This document shows positions 7,333 to 13,788 of a stretch of 17,383 nucleotides of DNA, in pieces. This DNA comes from an uncultured Eubacteriales bacterium. GTDB lineage: Bacteria > Bacillota > Clostridia > Christensenellales > UBA1242. Below the pieces are notes generated by a model. The model ran no database searches. It was not told the DNA's origin and was given only the letters and a program-made list of their open reading frames with translations. Each line of letters starts with the position of its first letter. Position 1 is the first letter of the stretch. The position numbers and the translations under genes are program-made. The DNA lies in the NCBI GenBank assembly GCA_948512295.1, contig CAOQRA010000025.1:1-17383 (forward strand), read 5' to 3'.

Positions 7333-8016
7333 CTATTTTTGTATTGATTTTATAAAATCAGTGACTGTTTTTGACATAAATTGCCAAAGTTTCTTTTGTT
7401 TTGGACTAAGCCCAACTCCAAGTTTATCTGCAGTTTTAATCGCTTGTGTCGCACCTTTTGCAAAATCTAAAATCTTATCTAAATCAAATTCAAAGTTCTC
7501 ATTTGTCAAGCCTTCTTCAAGAGTGTCAATAAATTCATCTGTAAAATGTTTGCAATGACTTTGCCAAAAATCTGTCTTAATAAAATCTTTATCTCTTGCA
7601 AGAAAGAAAACAAAATGCTTATAAGTTGTTTTCAAAAATTGCGTCAGTGCACTTTTGCTCATATTGTGTTTTTTGGCAATATCGCAAAGTTTCAAATCTT
7701 TCTTAAATCGTTCAATCAAGATTTCTTTTTGTAGCGGTTGCAATTTTTCTGCAACTTTCCAAATTACTTCAGCAAAGATTTTATTTTCAACCTCTTGCTC
7801 GATATCCACACTTTCATCTTTGATCGTCTCTATAAACTCAATCTCATCGCCATCATCAGAAATGGTTTCAAAATAACTGCACTCATATTTACGTGCTTTT
7901 TTCATAAGTCTTCGCCAATATATATCGTTAGCCCAAAGATAGCGAGCAACTTCTTCACTGACTTCCAAGTCAATAGTTTTGTTATGTATTCGGTCTTTAT
8001 ACTTAATCCAAACCAT
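7333..8016 (-). CDS. Sigma-70 region-4-like / helix-turn-helix regulator
   Basis: A 227-residue soluble protein. Residues about 88-133 read LQPLQKEILIERFKKD, then LKLCDIAKKHNMSKSALTQFLK, which is the classical sigma-70 region 4 pattern (two helices then helix-turn-helix recognising a -35 box). The N-terminal 60 residues contain a segment (about 19-50) reminiscent of the RNA-polymerase-sigma-like proteins of Gram-positive conjugative elements. The C-terminal 90 residues are helical and unassigned. It has ribosome site AAAGGAG and its own short-leader promoter. It could activate element genes during transfer, but a simple DNA-binding function is equally possible. Confidence 0.6.
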   Translation of the reverse strand: MVWIKYKDRIHNKTIDLEVSEEVARYLWANDIYWRRLMKKARKYECSYFETISDDGDEIEFIETIKDESVDIEQEVENKIFAEVIWKVAEKLQPLQKEILIERFKKDLKLCDIAKKHNMSKSALTQFLKTTYKHFVFFLARDKDFIKTDFWQSHCKHFTDEFIDTLEEGLTNENFEFDLDKILDFAKGATQAIKTADKLGVGLSPKQKKLWQFMSKTVTDFIKSIQK

Positions 8017-8033
8017 TCTTGCTCCTTTGCCAG

Positions 8034-8042
8034 ATTATAACA
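8034..8042 (-). promoter_or_regulatory. Extended -10 promoter of the sigma-like gene
   Basis: In minus-strand reading TGTTATAAT is a perfect extended -10 (TGn-TATAAT). It lies 17 bases before the ATG, giving a leader of about 10 bases. No good -35 is visible, as is common for extended -10 promoters. Confidence 0.5.
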
Positions 8043-8072
8043 TATATGTTTCAACTTTGTTATTCATCTGAC

Positions 8073-8104
8073 AAAAAAAGACAAGCCAAATTTTGACTTG
8101 TCTT
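8073..8104 (-). terminator. Terminator of the DGR target operon
   Basis: AAGACAAG (8078-8085) pairs with CTTGTCTT (8097-8104); minus-strand reading then enters seven T. It lies 22 bases past the stop of the small coiled-coil gene. Confidence 0.82.
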
Positions 8105-8125
8105 AAAAAGCGTATTTATAAAATA

Positions 8126-8368
8126 TTAGCAAGACTTCTTTTTAAGTTTTTTGATTTTTTCTTTAAGTGCAAGAGTTTCTTCTGCAAGGGTTTTAAACTT
8201 TTCTTCGCTTGCTTTCATTTCTTTCTGAATTTCAACTCTGGATTTTTCATCCGCGTCAAAATATCTTTCCATGATGTCAAGTTTTTCTGCTTCCAACCCA
8301 TCAAGCGTTTTAAGTTTTTCATCCAGTGTTTTTTCAAATTGTTTTAATTGTTTTTCAAAGTTTTCCAT
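8126..8368 (-). CDS. Small coiled-coil protein co-transcribed with the DGR target
   Basis: An 80-residue, highly charged, almost entirely helical protein with heptad-like spacing (repeated LEKxL and ELKEKI-type steps) ending in a lysine-rich tail KIKKLKKKSC. No family recognised. It follows the 965-residue target by 12 bases with GGGAG before its ATG, and shares the target's terminator, so the two form one operon. A partner, chaperone or oligomerisation role for the target is inferred from linkage only. It is too short and lacks the Avd pattern, so it is not a second Avd. Confidence 0.7.
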   Translation of the reverse strand: MENFEKQLKQFEKTLDEKLKTLDGLEAEKLDIMERYFDADEKSRVEIQKEMKASEEKFKTLAEETLALKEKIKKLKKKSC

Positions 8369-8380
8369 AAGTCACTCCCT

Positions 8381-11278
8381 TCACAAAGTTTGCTGATTTT
8401 CAGCTCTTTTCTCACGAATTTCTTGAATATCTTTTCGTGCTTCTTTTGCAGCCTGTCTGATTTCATCGCCATACATTCTTGTCACTTCATCATAAGTTTT
8501 GATGATGTATTGTGCACTACGAGCGTCCGAATATCCACCATATCCTCTATGCTGTGCCTTTGGACTGGACTCCTTTTCAAACTTTTCTGAAAGTTCGCGT
8601 TTCAAGTCGTTATATCCTTCGCCAGTCGTCACTCTTTCAACTTTCACGCCATCTTTGTTCATAGCAGTCATGATAGCAACAGCGGACTCTTCAACAGCAT
8701 CCATAAGAGTTTTGGAAGTAAGTCTGCTGCCTTCATGCTTGTTGCCTTTTCTCATTTCGTCAAGCACTTTTGTTGGAATTTCAATGTTATCATAGCAAAC
8801 TGTCTTAGTTTGTGGATCATACCAAATATACGCTTGTCCAAGCACTCTGGTCTCGCCAGTTGGCTTACCATTTTCATCCAAAATACTTTCTTCAAACACA
8901 AGAAATCCTGCGTTTGGATTTGTGTATCCATCGTCAACACAAGTTTCTCCGGCCCCACCAAGCACTTGACAACAGTTTGTAATGTCTCCAAGCACAAAGC
9001 CAAGAGGATCGTTTTTTTCAAGAACTCTAAATTGCACGGGACTGCTTTCTTTTGCTCTGTCAGCTCTTATGATGTAAGTATCTTTCAACTTTTTGGCAGT
9101 TTCATAAACTTCTTGAATATGATCAAATTGTTCCTGATCATAGCCATATCTTCCGAGCAACTCCGCCAAAATTTCGTTTCCTTCTTCCACATCTTCATAT
9201 TCAACAAAAGATGAATGTTCAGCAACAAATCTTGGGGAAAGTAATGCACGCTCTTCATTTCCATTCACAACTCTGTTTGGATAGTTTTTCAAAATGCTTT
9301 CAAATGCGTTGTGAGCTGCACACAAATAATCTTGGCTGTCCATCAAATCGCCATCTTTATCACGAAGGCGGAAATTCATAAAGTCAGGATTGTCTTTATA
9401 ATATTTCATGAAAAATTGAGCAAATGCTTTGTTGTATTCACCTTTCAAAGTCATTTTTGAAAATCTCGAGTGAATTTCAGCTCCGATCATACTTGGAGTT
9501 GCGTCTTCTTTGTTTGTTTTTGCAACATATTGCAAAATATATTCAAAAGCCTTTTCACTTTCACCTTGATTTTCTGAAAAGCCACCAATTGCATAGTAAA
9601 TTTTCATAAGATCAACAAGTGAATTGTTTTTCTCAGTTCCTTCCAGTGTGTCAAAGCCAAGAGTTTTGACAAGTTTGCCCCAACGCCAGCTATTGTTGTT
9701 GACAAAATATTTTTCCATTTGGCTGGAAGGAAAAACTTCCATCGTATATTCGGGTGGAATAAATTTAATTTTCTTTTCTTCGCGCCAAACTTTAAGTTGA
9801 ACATAGTTTTGCCTGAAATTGTTTTCAAACCATTTGCTTACAGGTTTTAAGCCTTGTCCTGCAATTTGCCCGAAATTAAAAGCTGCGTCAAAAATTCCAG
9901 ACATTCTTTCAGTTTCAAGTGTTGAAATGCTTTCTCTAACGCAAGATTTTTCAAGTTCAGGGTCAACACTTGTTGTAATTGTCAATTTTGTTCCATCTTT
10001 TGACAAATAAATATATTTAAATGCACTGCCAGCAAAAGCTTTCTTATCAATTGAAATTCCTTTTGCTCCACATATAAATTCCAATTGCGTGTTTTGAAGA
10101 CCTGAGAACGCATTTGCACCAACTTTCTTTACGCCATCATGAACAATAATTTTTTCAATCCCTACGCATCCAGCAAACGCATAGTCAGCAATCTCTTTTT
10201 CGTATTCTGGGATAACATATTCACGCGTTGGCTCACGCGTCAAATCAAGTGCTTGATACAAAAAACCGCTTTTTGAAAAATCCCATTTGTATGGAGTTTC
10301 AAATTCTGGATTTCCATCCAATTCTTCACTTTTGGCAGAACTTAAAAAGCATCTTTGTAAGCTGTTTTGCCACATAGAACAATTTGAATGATACCAGTCC
10401 GGATAAAATGGCAAGCCAGACAAGATTGCTTCTTCCGCTTCTAGCTCGATTGTCTCATCTGCACCAAATCTTTTTCCTTTTGGATTGATGCTTTTTGGCA
10501 GACGATCCCAGTTTGTTATTTCAAATGTCACTGGCTCAACTTCAAGCCAGACTACAGCACCAGTTCTTGGCACAGCACTTCCATCTGCAAACTTTCTGTC
10601 GTTGTCATTCCAAACGATTGTCCTGACATATTTTTTGCCATTAAGTTCAAATTCTGGATTTTGCTTTGACAAAAAGTCTTTTCCAGATTCTCTTTGACCA
10701 TTCGTCGTGAAAAGTCTGCCTGTGCAAGTCAGTCCTGACTTCAAAATTCCACCGTTAAACATTTCTTCAAGCGCTTGTTGGATCTCGTCAGTCGCTTTTG
10801 TCTTTGGATATTCTCCAATTTTCAAAAAATGTTTTTCTTTCCCACTTTTTGTCTTTTTAGTCTCAAAAATTTCGCTCGCCGACGCGCTTCGCGCGGCGAT
10901 TAAAGATTGAAGATTAAGGGACAAAGCGGGAACGGAGCCAAGGTAGCTAGTGTATACAAAGTTAGAGCTCCGCGAGCCGTAAGTGTGAACAGATCTTACA
11001 TTGTTTTCACCGCTAGCCGAACGCGACCAATAAACTCCTGTAAATTTGTCGTTTTCTGCTGTATAGGAAGAATTCTGCCAAGCAAAATTGCATAAAGCAA
11101 AGTCTGTGTTTGATTTTCTTCTTTCTTCGTTTGTTCTGTCAGCCATTTCATCCAAAGAAAGAAGTCTCACGCTGTCAGTTGTGTCAAACTCTCTGCTGGC
11201 GTTGTCTCCACGATTGTCCGTGTTTTTGTTTTTTCTTGCCACAATCATTTGCATAAAGTTTATTTTTTCTTTTGCCAT
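8381..11278 (-). CDS. DGR target protein: N-terminal variable DUF6273/C-type-lectin-like domain, LRR-like segment, unassigned C-terminal domain
   Basis: A 965-residue protein diversified by the DGR. Residues 58-122 carry the variable domain: WQNSSYTAE, then VYWSRSAS at 82-89 and LGSVPALSL at 113-121, the DUF6273/lectin-fold ending. The VR covers 83-119. A second DUF6273-like segment runs from IGEYPKT (154) through EITNWDRLPKSINP (253-266) to SMWQNSLQRCFL (301-312). Residues about 358-426 resemble a BspA-type leucine-rich repeat (IADYAFAGC, VGANAFSGL, IDKKAFAGS). About 740-835 form a conserved-looking domain with LGDITNCCQ (C769, C770), C780 and C828, which I cannot assign; the tail is charged and helical. 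No signal peptide or membrane helix is seen. AAGGAG precedes the ATG, with its own promoter upstream. Confidence 0.93.
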   Translation of the reverse strand: MAKEKINFMQMIVARKNKNTDNRGDNASREFDTTDSVRLLSLDEMADRTNEERRKSNTDFALCNFAWQNSSYTAENDKFTGVYWSRSASGENNVRSVHTYGSRSSNFVYTSYLGSVPALSLNLQSLIAARSASASEIFETKKTKSGKEKHFLKIGEYPKTKATDEIQQALEEMFNGGILKSGLTCTGRLFTTNGQRESGKDFLSKQNPEFELNGKKYVRTIVWNDNDRKFADGSAVPRTGAVVWLEVEPVTFEITNWDRLPKSINPKGKRFGADETIELEAEEAILSGLPFYPDWYHSNCSMWQNSLQRCFLSSAKSEELDGNPEFETPYKWDFSKSGFLYQALDLTREPTREYVIPEYEKEIADYAFAGCVGIEKIIVHDGVKKVGANAFSGLQNTQLEFICGAKGISIDKKAFAGSAFKYIYLSKDGTKLTITTSVDPELEKSCVRESISTLETERMSGIFDAAFNFGQIAGQGLKPVSKWFENNFRQNYVQLKVWREEKKIKFIPPEYTMEVFPSSQMEKYFVNNNSWRWGKLVKTLGFDTLEGTEKNNSLVDLMKIYYAIGGFSENQGESEKAFEYILQYVAKTNKEDATPSMIGAEIHSRFSKMTLKGEYNKAFAQFFMKYYKDNPDFMNFRLRDKDGDLMDSQDYLCAAHNAFESILKNYPNRVVNGNEERALLSPRFVAEHSSFVEYEDVEEGNEILAELLGRYGYDQEQFDHIQEVYETAKKLKDTYIIRADRAKESSPVQFRVLEKNDPLGFVLGDITNCCQVLGGAGETCVDDGYTNPNAGFLVFEESILDENGKPTGETRVLGQAYIWYDPQTKTVCYDNIEIPTKVLDEMRKGNKHEGSRLTSKTLMDAVEESAVAIMTAMNKDGVKVERVTTGEGYNDLKRELSEKFEKESSPKAQHRGYGGYSDARSAQYIIKTYDEVTRMYGDEIRQAAKEARKDIQEIREKRAENQQTL
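10876..10899 (-). repeat. GC-rich hairpin downstream of the VR
   Basis: TCGCCG (10876-10881), a bulged A, CGCG (10883-10886), loop CTT, CGCG (10890-10893) and CGGCGA (10894-10899) make a 10-pair stem in otherwise AT-rich coding DNA, encoding AARSASA of the target. It begins 22 bases past the VR end. In the Bordetella phage DGR a DNA hairpin/cruciform just after the VR is needed for efficient target recognition; the same role is inferred here. The TR lacks this sequence. Confidence 0.8.
10922..11030 (-). repeat. DGR variable repeat (VR)
   Basis: It aligns without gaps to TR 12587-12695 (offset 1665). On the coding strand 17 of 109 bases differ: 15 at TR adenines and 2 at TR guanines. Changed target residues are 89, 90, 96, 98, 99, 100, 104, 105, 107, 109-112 and 118, mostly asparagine codons in TR becoming S, H, T, Y or F. 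The invariant downstream end (CCTTGGCTCCGTTCCCG on the coding strand) is the GC-rich stretch expected at the initiation-of-mutagenic-homing side. Confidence 0.96.
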
Positions 11279-11305
11279 GCGTTTCTCCTTAAAACTTACA
11301 TATTA

Positions 11306-11334
11306 AGTATATCACATTTTGTAAAAAAAGTAAA
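11306..11334 (-). promoter_or_regulatory. Promoter of the DGR target gene
   Basis: Minus-strand -35 TTTACT (11329-11334), 17-base spacer, -10 TATACT (11306-11311) preceded by TGA, an extended -10. It lies between the RT stop and the target ATG, so the target need not rely on the RT transcript. TGTGATATACT (11306-11316) is identical to the upstream DGR operon promoter. Confidence 0.7.
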
Positions 11335-11361
11335 TACCTGTGCCTTAAAAAGTTATTCCTC

Positions 11362-12375
11362 TTATGTTTTTATGTATCGTTGCAACAAATTTAAGGCATT
11401 TGAATGGCATAAATGTGCTTTATAAGCGTTTAGTCGCACATTGATATATTCGTCATCGACAAGTTCTTCTTTCCTAAATCGATAAATATGTTTGATATTT
11501 CGCCTTAATCTCAATTTTGCTTGAGCTCTTAAAAGTCGAATGATTTTGCCATTCTCATTTAAAATTGTTCTAAATCCCAAGAAATCAATTCCATTTGAGA
11601 GTTTTCCAATTTGTGTTTTCTCATTAAGTTCAAGATGAAGCTTTTCGTTGCAATAATTTTCTATCTCATTTTTGCAATGTTTGAGATATTCCTTATCTTT
11701 ATACACCAAAATCATGTCGTCCATATAGCGCACATAATATTTTATCCTAAGTTTCTCTTTTATAAAATGGTCAAGTCCATTAAGATAAAAAAGTGCAAAC
11801 CATTGACTTGTTTGATTGCCTATTGGGAGCCCAACATTTGTGTCAAAATTTCTGCTGTCGATTATTTGATTTATTATCCACATATCTTCGTCATCAAAAT
11901 CAACTTTTAAAAGTTGTCTTTTTAAAATATCATGGTCGATATTTTGAAAATATTTTCTTAAATCACATTTCAGAAAATAGCCCACATTGTTTTTGTTGAT
12001 ATTATAAAATTTACGCAAAAACAACTTCAATCTATCAAGTCCAAACATTGTTCCTTTGCATTTTCTACAAGCAACATTGTCAGGAATTAATTTTTTCTCG
12101 AGTTTTGACTCCAATTTATTTGTGCAAAACGCCATCAAAACAACTCTGTCTTTATATGACAAAGCTTCAATGTTTCGTTTTTTGGGCTCATAAATATAAA
12201 ATTGTTTATATTTGCCGATTTGATATGTTTGCTGTAAAAGTTTTTTTGACATTTCAGTCAAATTCTGACTTAAATTTATTTCAAAAGAGATTGTTTCTTT
12301 TTTATGCTGCCTTGAAAGTCTGCATTTTTTGTGTGCAGCGAGCAACTTTTCAAATGTGAAAGCATCTTCAAGCAT
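11362..12375 (-). CDS. DGR reverse transcriptase
   Basis: A 337-residue reverse transcriptase. Motif A is FLKCDLRKYFQNID (D138), the DGR-diagnostic replacement of QGxxxSP is IGNQTSQ (185-191), and the catalytic box is RYMDD (YMDD at 217-220). It ends with a short helical thumb and has no maturase, endonuclease or protease domain, as is usual for DGR RTs. It would copy the TR transcript into adenine-mutagenised cDNA together with Avd. The frame is open further upstream, but AAAAGGAG six bases before the ATG at 12375 and the family's usual N-terminus fix this start; the upstream extension would cover the TR-RT spacer. It is separated from Avd by the TR region. Confidence 0.95.
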   Translation of the reverse strand: MLEDAFTFEKLLAAHKKCRLSRQHKKETISFEINLSQNLTEMSKKLLQQTYQIGKYKQFYIYEPKKRNIEALSYKDRVVLMAFCTNKLESKLEKKLIPDNVACRKCKGTMFGLDRLKLFLRKFYNINKNNVGYFLKCDLRKYFQNIDHDILKRQLLKVDFDDEDMWIINQIIDSRNFDTNVGLPIGNQTSQWFALFYLNGLDHFIKEKLRIKYYVRYMDDMILVYKDKEYLKHCKNEIENYCNEKLHLELNEKTQIGKLSNGIDFLGFRTILNENGKIIRLLRAQAKLRLRRNIKHIYRFRKEELVDDEYINVRLNAYKAHLCHSNALNLLQRYIKT

Positions 12376-12741
12376 ACAATCTCCTTTTAATTTTAAAGAT
12401 GCCACCACCTGAAAGACAGAAAACTTCCAAAGAAACATTCGTTGGTTGTTATGGTGGCAATTTTCTTCCAATTCTTTCGCAAGAGTTTGGAAAAGAGTAA
12501 GATTCCTTTGCCTTAAACACGGGGTTGCTCCACTTGGATGCAATCACTTCTGGCATTTTATCAAGCATAATGCTTGCTTTATAAGGCAAATCGGGAACGG
12601 AGCCAAGGTTTCTATTGTTTACATTGTTATAGTTCCGCGAGCCGTCATTGTTCACATTTCTTACATTGTTTTCATCGTTAGCCGAACGCGACCAAAACAG
12701 ACAGTCCCAAAAATAATCTTACCTTAATTAAAGCGTCACCG
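12376..12741 (-). ncRNA. Non-coding TR and spacer region between Avd and RT
   Basis: This 366-base stretch holds the TR (12587-12695) and about 210 bases of spacer before the RT. In studied DGRs the TR plus downstream spacer is a structured RNA that binds RT-Avd and primes cDNA synthesis. A short hairpin CAAGCA/TGCTTG (12562-12576) sits 10 bases past the TR end. RNA ends are not resolved; transcription could come from the Avd operon. Confidence 0.7.
12587..12695 (-). repeat. DGR template repeat (TR)
   Basis: The coding strand is rich in AAC/AAT codons, the hallmark of DGR templates; its conceptual translation parallels the target VR, reading WSRSANDENNVRN, then VNNDGSRNYNNVNN and RNLGSVPD. 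It has 36 adenines in 109 bases. It lies between Avd and RT on the same strand. Confidence 0.96.
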
Positions 12742-13317
12742 CTATAATCCGTATTTATTGCCGAGACGATCGGCGTCACTTTTTCTCCAAGCAACAAGCA
12801 GATTTATACAATCCGCAACTTGCAAAGAGATTTGCTCATATTGCTTTTTCAATATACATTGGCTTTCAAGTGACAAAAAAGCCATGTATCCAAGAAGTTT
12901 CAGTTTTAAATATGCTGTGTGTTGACATTCTTTCCTTCGGTCAATGTTTTTGGCATTGTTCATTTGTAGTGAATTTGCCTCAATCAAATTTTCCAAACAA
13001 TCAAGACAATAATTTTGCAATCTATTGACAAAGACTGCGCGAAAGCGCTTTGGAGATTTTTCAGTCACGGTGACAACATATGCCGCCAACTTTTTTGTTT
13101 TTGTGATAACCAAAAGCTCGCTTGTGCCTTGCCTTATTTTCACAGGCTCATCAATTTCTGGAATTTCGTTTTTAATGGCAGACGTTTCTTTATATTTTTT
13201 GTTTTCTCCGCGTGCAACACCTTTTGCGGTTGCAACTCGGTCATCATAAATTTCCTTATTGTCAGCCACATTTGGGATTGTTAATTGAACTCCAATAGGA
13301 TTTCTTCCTTTGTTCAT
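12742..13317 (-). CDS. avd: Accessory variability determinant (Avd, four-helix bundle)
   Basis: A 191-residue protein. Residues about 65-181 match the Avd/four-helix-bundle family: SELLVITKTKKLAAYVVTV, SPKRFRAVFVNRLQNYCLDC, KLKLLGYMAFL, and ILKKQYEQISLQVADCINLL with AWRKSD. Avd forms a basic pentamer that binds RT and TR RNA and is required for mutagenic retrohoming. The 64-residue N-terminal extension is polar and probably disordered; most Avd proteins are only about 115-130 residues. An ATG nine codons upstream is open in frame, but AAAGGAAAGG directly before the internal ATG supports the start given. TR follows 46 bases past its stop. Confidence 0.9.
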   Translation of the reverse strand: MNKGRNPIGVQLTIPNVADNKEIYDDRVATAKGVARGENKKYKETSAIKNEIPEIDEPVKIRQGTSELLVITKTKKLAAYVVTVTEKSPKRFRAVFVNRLQNYCLDCLENLIEANSLQMNNAKNIDRRKECQHTAYLKLKLLGYMAFLSLESQCILKKQYEQISLQVADCINLLVAWRKSDADRLGNKYGL

Positions 13318-13369
13318 ATCCTTTCCTTTTATATATTTTATCAAAAAAATTTATGCTTTTCAATAGGTT

Positions 13370-13771
13370 TTAGAAAATATCTGTAATTGCAAACTTTGCA
13401 TAGCATATTGACCTTTTGTCTTTAAAAATGTGCACATCTTTAAGTTTGGCATCTTCTTGCGTTAAGCAAAATACAAAATTTAAAATCAAATCGTTATACA
13501 AAACATCATCCATATATAAAGGATAGTATTTGTCAAAATAGTCAACAAACTTCTCATGCTTATAAAGATATTCTCTAATCAACAAATGCACTTTATCATA
13601 GTTCCGTTGTCTTGTTTTCTTATTAAGGTTTGCAGCGCAAAAGCAAATTTCTTTTGGGATTATTTCTTTTAAGTCTTGATAGACAACATTGATGAGAAAC
13701 TTCTCATCTTCTTTTGTTTGATATAAATGATCAATTAGCTTTCGCTTTTCATCTTGGGTTAAAGTAATCAT
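13370..13771 (-). CDS. Hypothetical protein in the DGR operon
   Basis: A 133-residue soluble, lysine- and aromatic-rich protein without signal peptide or recognised family. It looks mostly helical, with a cysteine pair in EICFCAANL and a PLYMDDVLYND segment whose YMDD is a coincidence, since no RT fold surrounds it. An AAAGGA site lies upstream. It sits 17 bases after the SLOG gene and 52 before Avd, so it is probably co-transcribed with the DGR core. Function unknown. Confidence 0.75.
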   Translation of the reverse strand: MITLTQDEKRKLIDHLYQTKEDEKFLINVVYQDLKEIIPKEICFCAANLNKKTRQRNYDKVHLLIREYLYKHEKFVDYFDKYYPLYMDDVLYNDLILNFVFCLTQEDAKLKDVHIFKDKRSICYAKFAITDIF

Positions 13772-13788
13772 TTTTCTTTTCCTTTAAT

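Larger units (their letters stand above)
8126..13317 (-). mobile_element. Diversity-generating retroelement cassette (Avd-TR-RT-target with VR)
   Basis: All parts of a DGR are present on one strand: Avd (12742-13317), template repeat (12587-12695), reverse transcriptase (11362-12375) and a target gene (8381-11278) with a variable repeat (10922-11030). In known DGRs the RT copies TR RNA with errors at adenines and the cDNA replaces the VR, diversifying a C-type-lectin-like ligand-binding surface. The TR/VR adenine bias, RT motif and downstream hairpin all agree. The target lies after the RT instead of before Avd, the reverse of the prototype phage layout. Confidence 0.96.

Noticed and set aside
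8735..9214. 159-residue plus-strand open frame inside the target gene
   Set aside because: It lies antisense to a well-conserved coding region, has no ribosome site and a composition typical of a shadow frame. Other plus-strand frames across 3972-4809, 7361-8040, 8348-8795 and 10485-11306 were rejected for the same reason.
11362..12375. RT as a retron or group II intron maturase
   Set aside because: The IGNQTSQ motif, short length, absence of a maturase domain and the linked Avd/TR/VR all point to a DGR.
12376..12543. N-terminal extension of the RT frame up to 12543
   Set aside because: The strong AAAAGGAG site lies before the ATG at 12375, and the extra 56 residues do not resemble an RT; the stretch is the TR-RT spacer.
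12449..12655. Open frame of 68 residues starting MNNDGSRNYNN over the TR
   Set aside because: It is the conceptual translation of part of the template repeat and spacer, has no ribosome site and shares frame logic with the VR; it is not a gene.
13370..13771. YMDD in the unknown operon protein as a reverse-transcriptase motif
   Set aside because: No other RT motif surrounds it and the protein is only 133 residues; it is a chance tetrapeptide.
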